Shown here: positions 15,426 to 15,950 of the stretch, in pieces
How positions within the stretch are numbered: position 1 is the stretch's first letter
Layout: every line of letters starts with the position of its first letter
Assembly (NCBI GenBank): GCA_910587325.1
Contig: CAJUKB010000029.1
Coordinates: forward strand, 1-15,950
Direction of reading: 5' to 3'
Source: an uncultured Bacilli bacterium
Lineage (GTDB): Bacteria; Bacillota_I; Bacilli_A; RF39; UBA660
Length of the DNA: 15,950 bases
Notes under the pieces: model-generated
The model's database searches: none
What the model saw: only the letters and a program-made list of their open reading frames with translations
What the model was told of the DNA's origin: nothing
Translations under genes and position numbers: made by a program

Positions 15426-15882
15426 AAAAATAATTCTTCCTATTTTAGTTCTTCTTTGTATGCTTACTATTTTTTGTTTTTCCAATCAGAATGCTAAAAA
15501 AAGCCAAAATCTAAGTGATAAAGTAGCAATTAAAACTTTAGAAATAAAAACAGAAGTTACGAAAAAAGAAATAACCAAAACGGAAAAAGATAATTTTATA
15601 AAAAATTCAAGAACTTTCATTCGAAAAGGAGCACACTTTACTATTTTCTTTCTTCTTGGGATTTTAGTATATCTTACTTTCAAAACTTACAATATAAAAC
15701 ATACTATTCTTTTTTCTATTTTACTTTGTTTCTTCTATGCTTGTACCGATGAAATTCATCAATTGTTTATCGAAATGCGAACCGCCCAAATTTTAGATGT
15801 TTTTATTGATACATGTGGCGCATATGTAGGAATTAGATTCTCTTATTTGTTAACAAGAAAAAGTCTTAATGTAAAAAATTAA
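15415..15882 (+). CDS. VanZ-like membrane protein
   Basis: Small integral membrane protein of the VanZ family. VanZ gives low teicoplanin resistance, but most members at cell-envelope loci have no proven role. Visible family features are an N-terminal helix ending FCFSNQNAKKS (the usual FSSQ site), FIRKGAHFTIFFLLGIL (Lys71, His74), DEIHQLF (112-118), MRTAQILDVFIDTCGAYVG with Asp128 and Asp132, and about four membrane helices in 155 residues. A polar segment (about 30-68) rich in Lys and Thr lies outside the membrane. ATG overlaps the LCP gene by 11 bases, with a GAGG site 6 bases upstream, so expression is coupled to the wall transferase. A link to undecaprenyl-phosphate or wall handling is plausible but unproven. 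Last gene before a terminator. Confidence 0.88.
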   Translation: MKSRKIILPILVLLCMLTIFCFSNQNAKKSQNLSDKVAIKTLEIKTEVTKKEITKTEKDNFIKNSRTFIRKGAHFTIFFLLGILVYLTFKTYNIKHTILFSILLCFFYACTDEIHQLFIEMRTAQILDVFIDTCGAYVGIRFSYLLTRKSLNVKN

Positions 15883-15893
15883 GATTTTTTTTT
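15858..15893 (+). terminator. intrinsic terminator ending the polysaccharide locus
   Basis: A 7-bp perfect stem TCTTAAT/ATTAAGA (15864-15870 with 15878-15884) has a 7-base loop and is followed by nine T's (15885-15893). An upstream A-run (15858-15862) can pair with the T's, making a longer AT stem that could work in both directions. The left arm lies in the last codons of the VanZ-like gene. GC content of the stem is low. Confidence 0.6.
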
Positions 15894-15919
15894 AATAAGT
15901 TGTGTTAAACATTAAGACT
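15862..15919. repeat. 11-bp perfect inverted repeat competing with the terminator
   Basis: AGTCTTAATGT (15862-15872) is exactly complementary to ACATTAAGACT (15909-15919). The left arm is the same one used in the terminator hairpin, so the two structures are mutually exclusive. It may be a leader or attenuator for the next gene, or a remnant of a mobile end. Nothing coding is seen after 15882. Confidence 0.5.
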
Positions 15920-15950
15920 GATTGATATATTCAACATAAGCAACGTTCAA

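Overview
The window comes from a low-GC Bacillota-like genome, most likely an uncultured gut-type Firmicute of the Bacilli or Clostridia. The evidence is strong AT bias, GGAGG-type ribosome sites, standard TGA stops, TTGACA/TATAAT-like promoters, and Firmicute-type CsoR, CopA, Cps2A-like LCP and VanZ-like proteins. I cannot name a genus. All supported genes lie on the plus strand. I see no rRNA, tRNA, CRISPR array or transposase.

Layout. (1) 1-234 holds no intact gene, only a possible decayed coding tail. (2) 235-2472 is a membrane acyltransferase-3 protein with a coiled coil and two tandem SGNH-type domains; the second has lost its nucleophile. (3) 2542-5338 is a copper-efflux operon, csoR-copA-copZ. 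Its promoter spacer contains the repressor palindrome, and copA/copZ overlap by 4 bp. (4) 5339-5490 is a regulatory region with an extended -10 promoter surrounded by repeated ATTTTTG(TA) boxes. (5) 5491-15882 is a Wzx/Wzy-type surface polysaccharide locus. In order it encodes an initiating sugar-phosphate transferase, a terminator and new promoter, a PssD/PssE two-part glycosyltransferase, a beta-propeller fused to a GT2 glycosyltransferase, a second GT2 enzyme, Wzy polymerase, an acyltransferase-3 enzyme, Wzx flippase, an LCP (CpsA/LytR) attachment enzyme and a VanZ-like protein. (6) 15858-15919 carries a terminator hairpin and a competing 11-bp inverted repeat.

How it works together (inference from families). 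The sugar transferase loads the first sugar phosphate on undecaprenyl phosphate. PssD/PssE and the two GT2 proteins extend it, probably to about four sugars, and the acyltransferase decorates it. Wzx flips it, Wzy polymerises it, and the LCP enzyme moves the polymer to the cell wall. No tyrosine kinase/phosphatase chain-length module (Wzd/Wze/Wzh) is visible. The middle of the locus (about 7.2-13.9 kb) is visibly more AT-rich than copA or the LCP gene, which fits an exchangeable serotype cassette.

Most interesting points: the tandem SGNH duplication with a dead second copy; the propeller-GT2 fusion whose seam is an A9T6 tract where a one-base slip would end translation at once, 5 bases before a possible GTG start; the phased ATTTTTGTA boxes around the polysaccharide promoter; and the terminator plus promoter separating the first gene from the rest of the locus.
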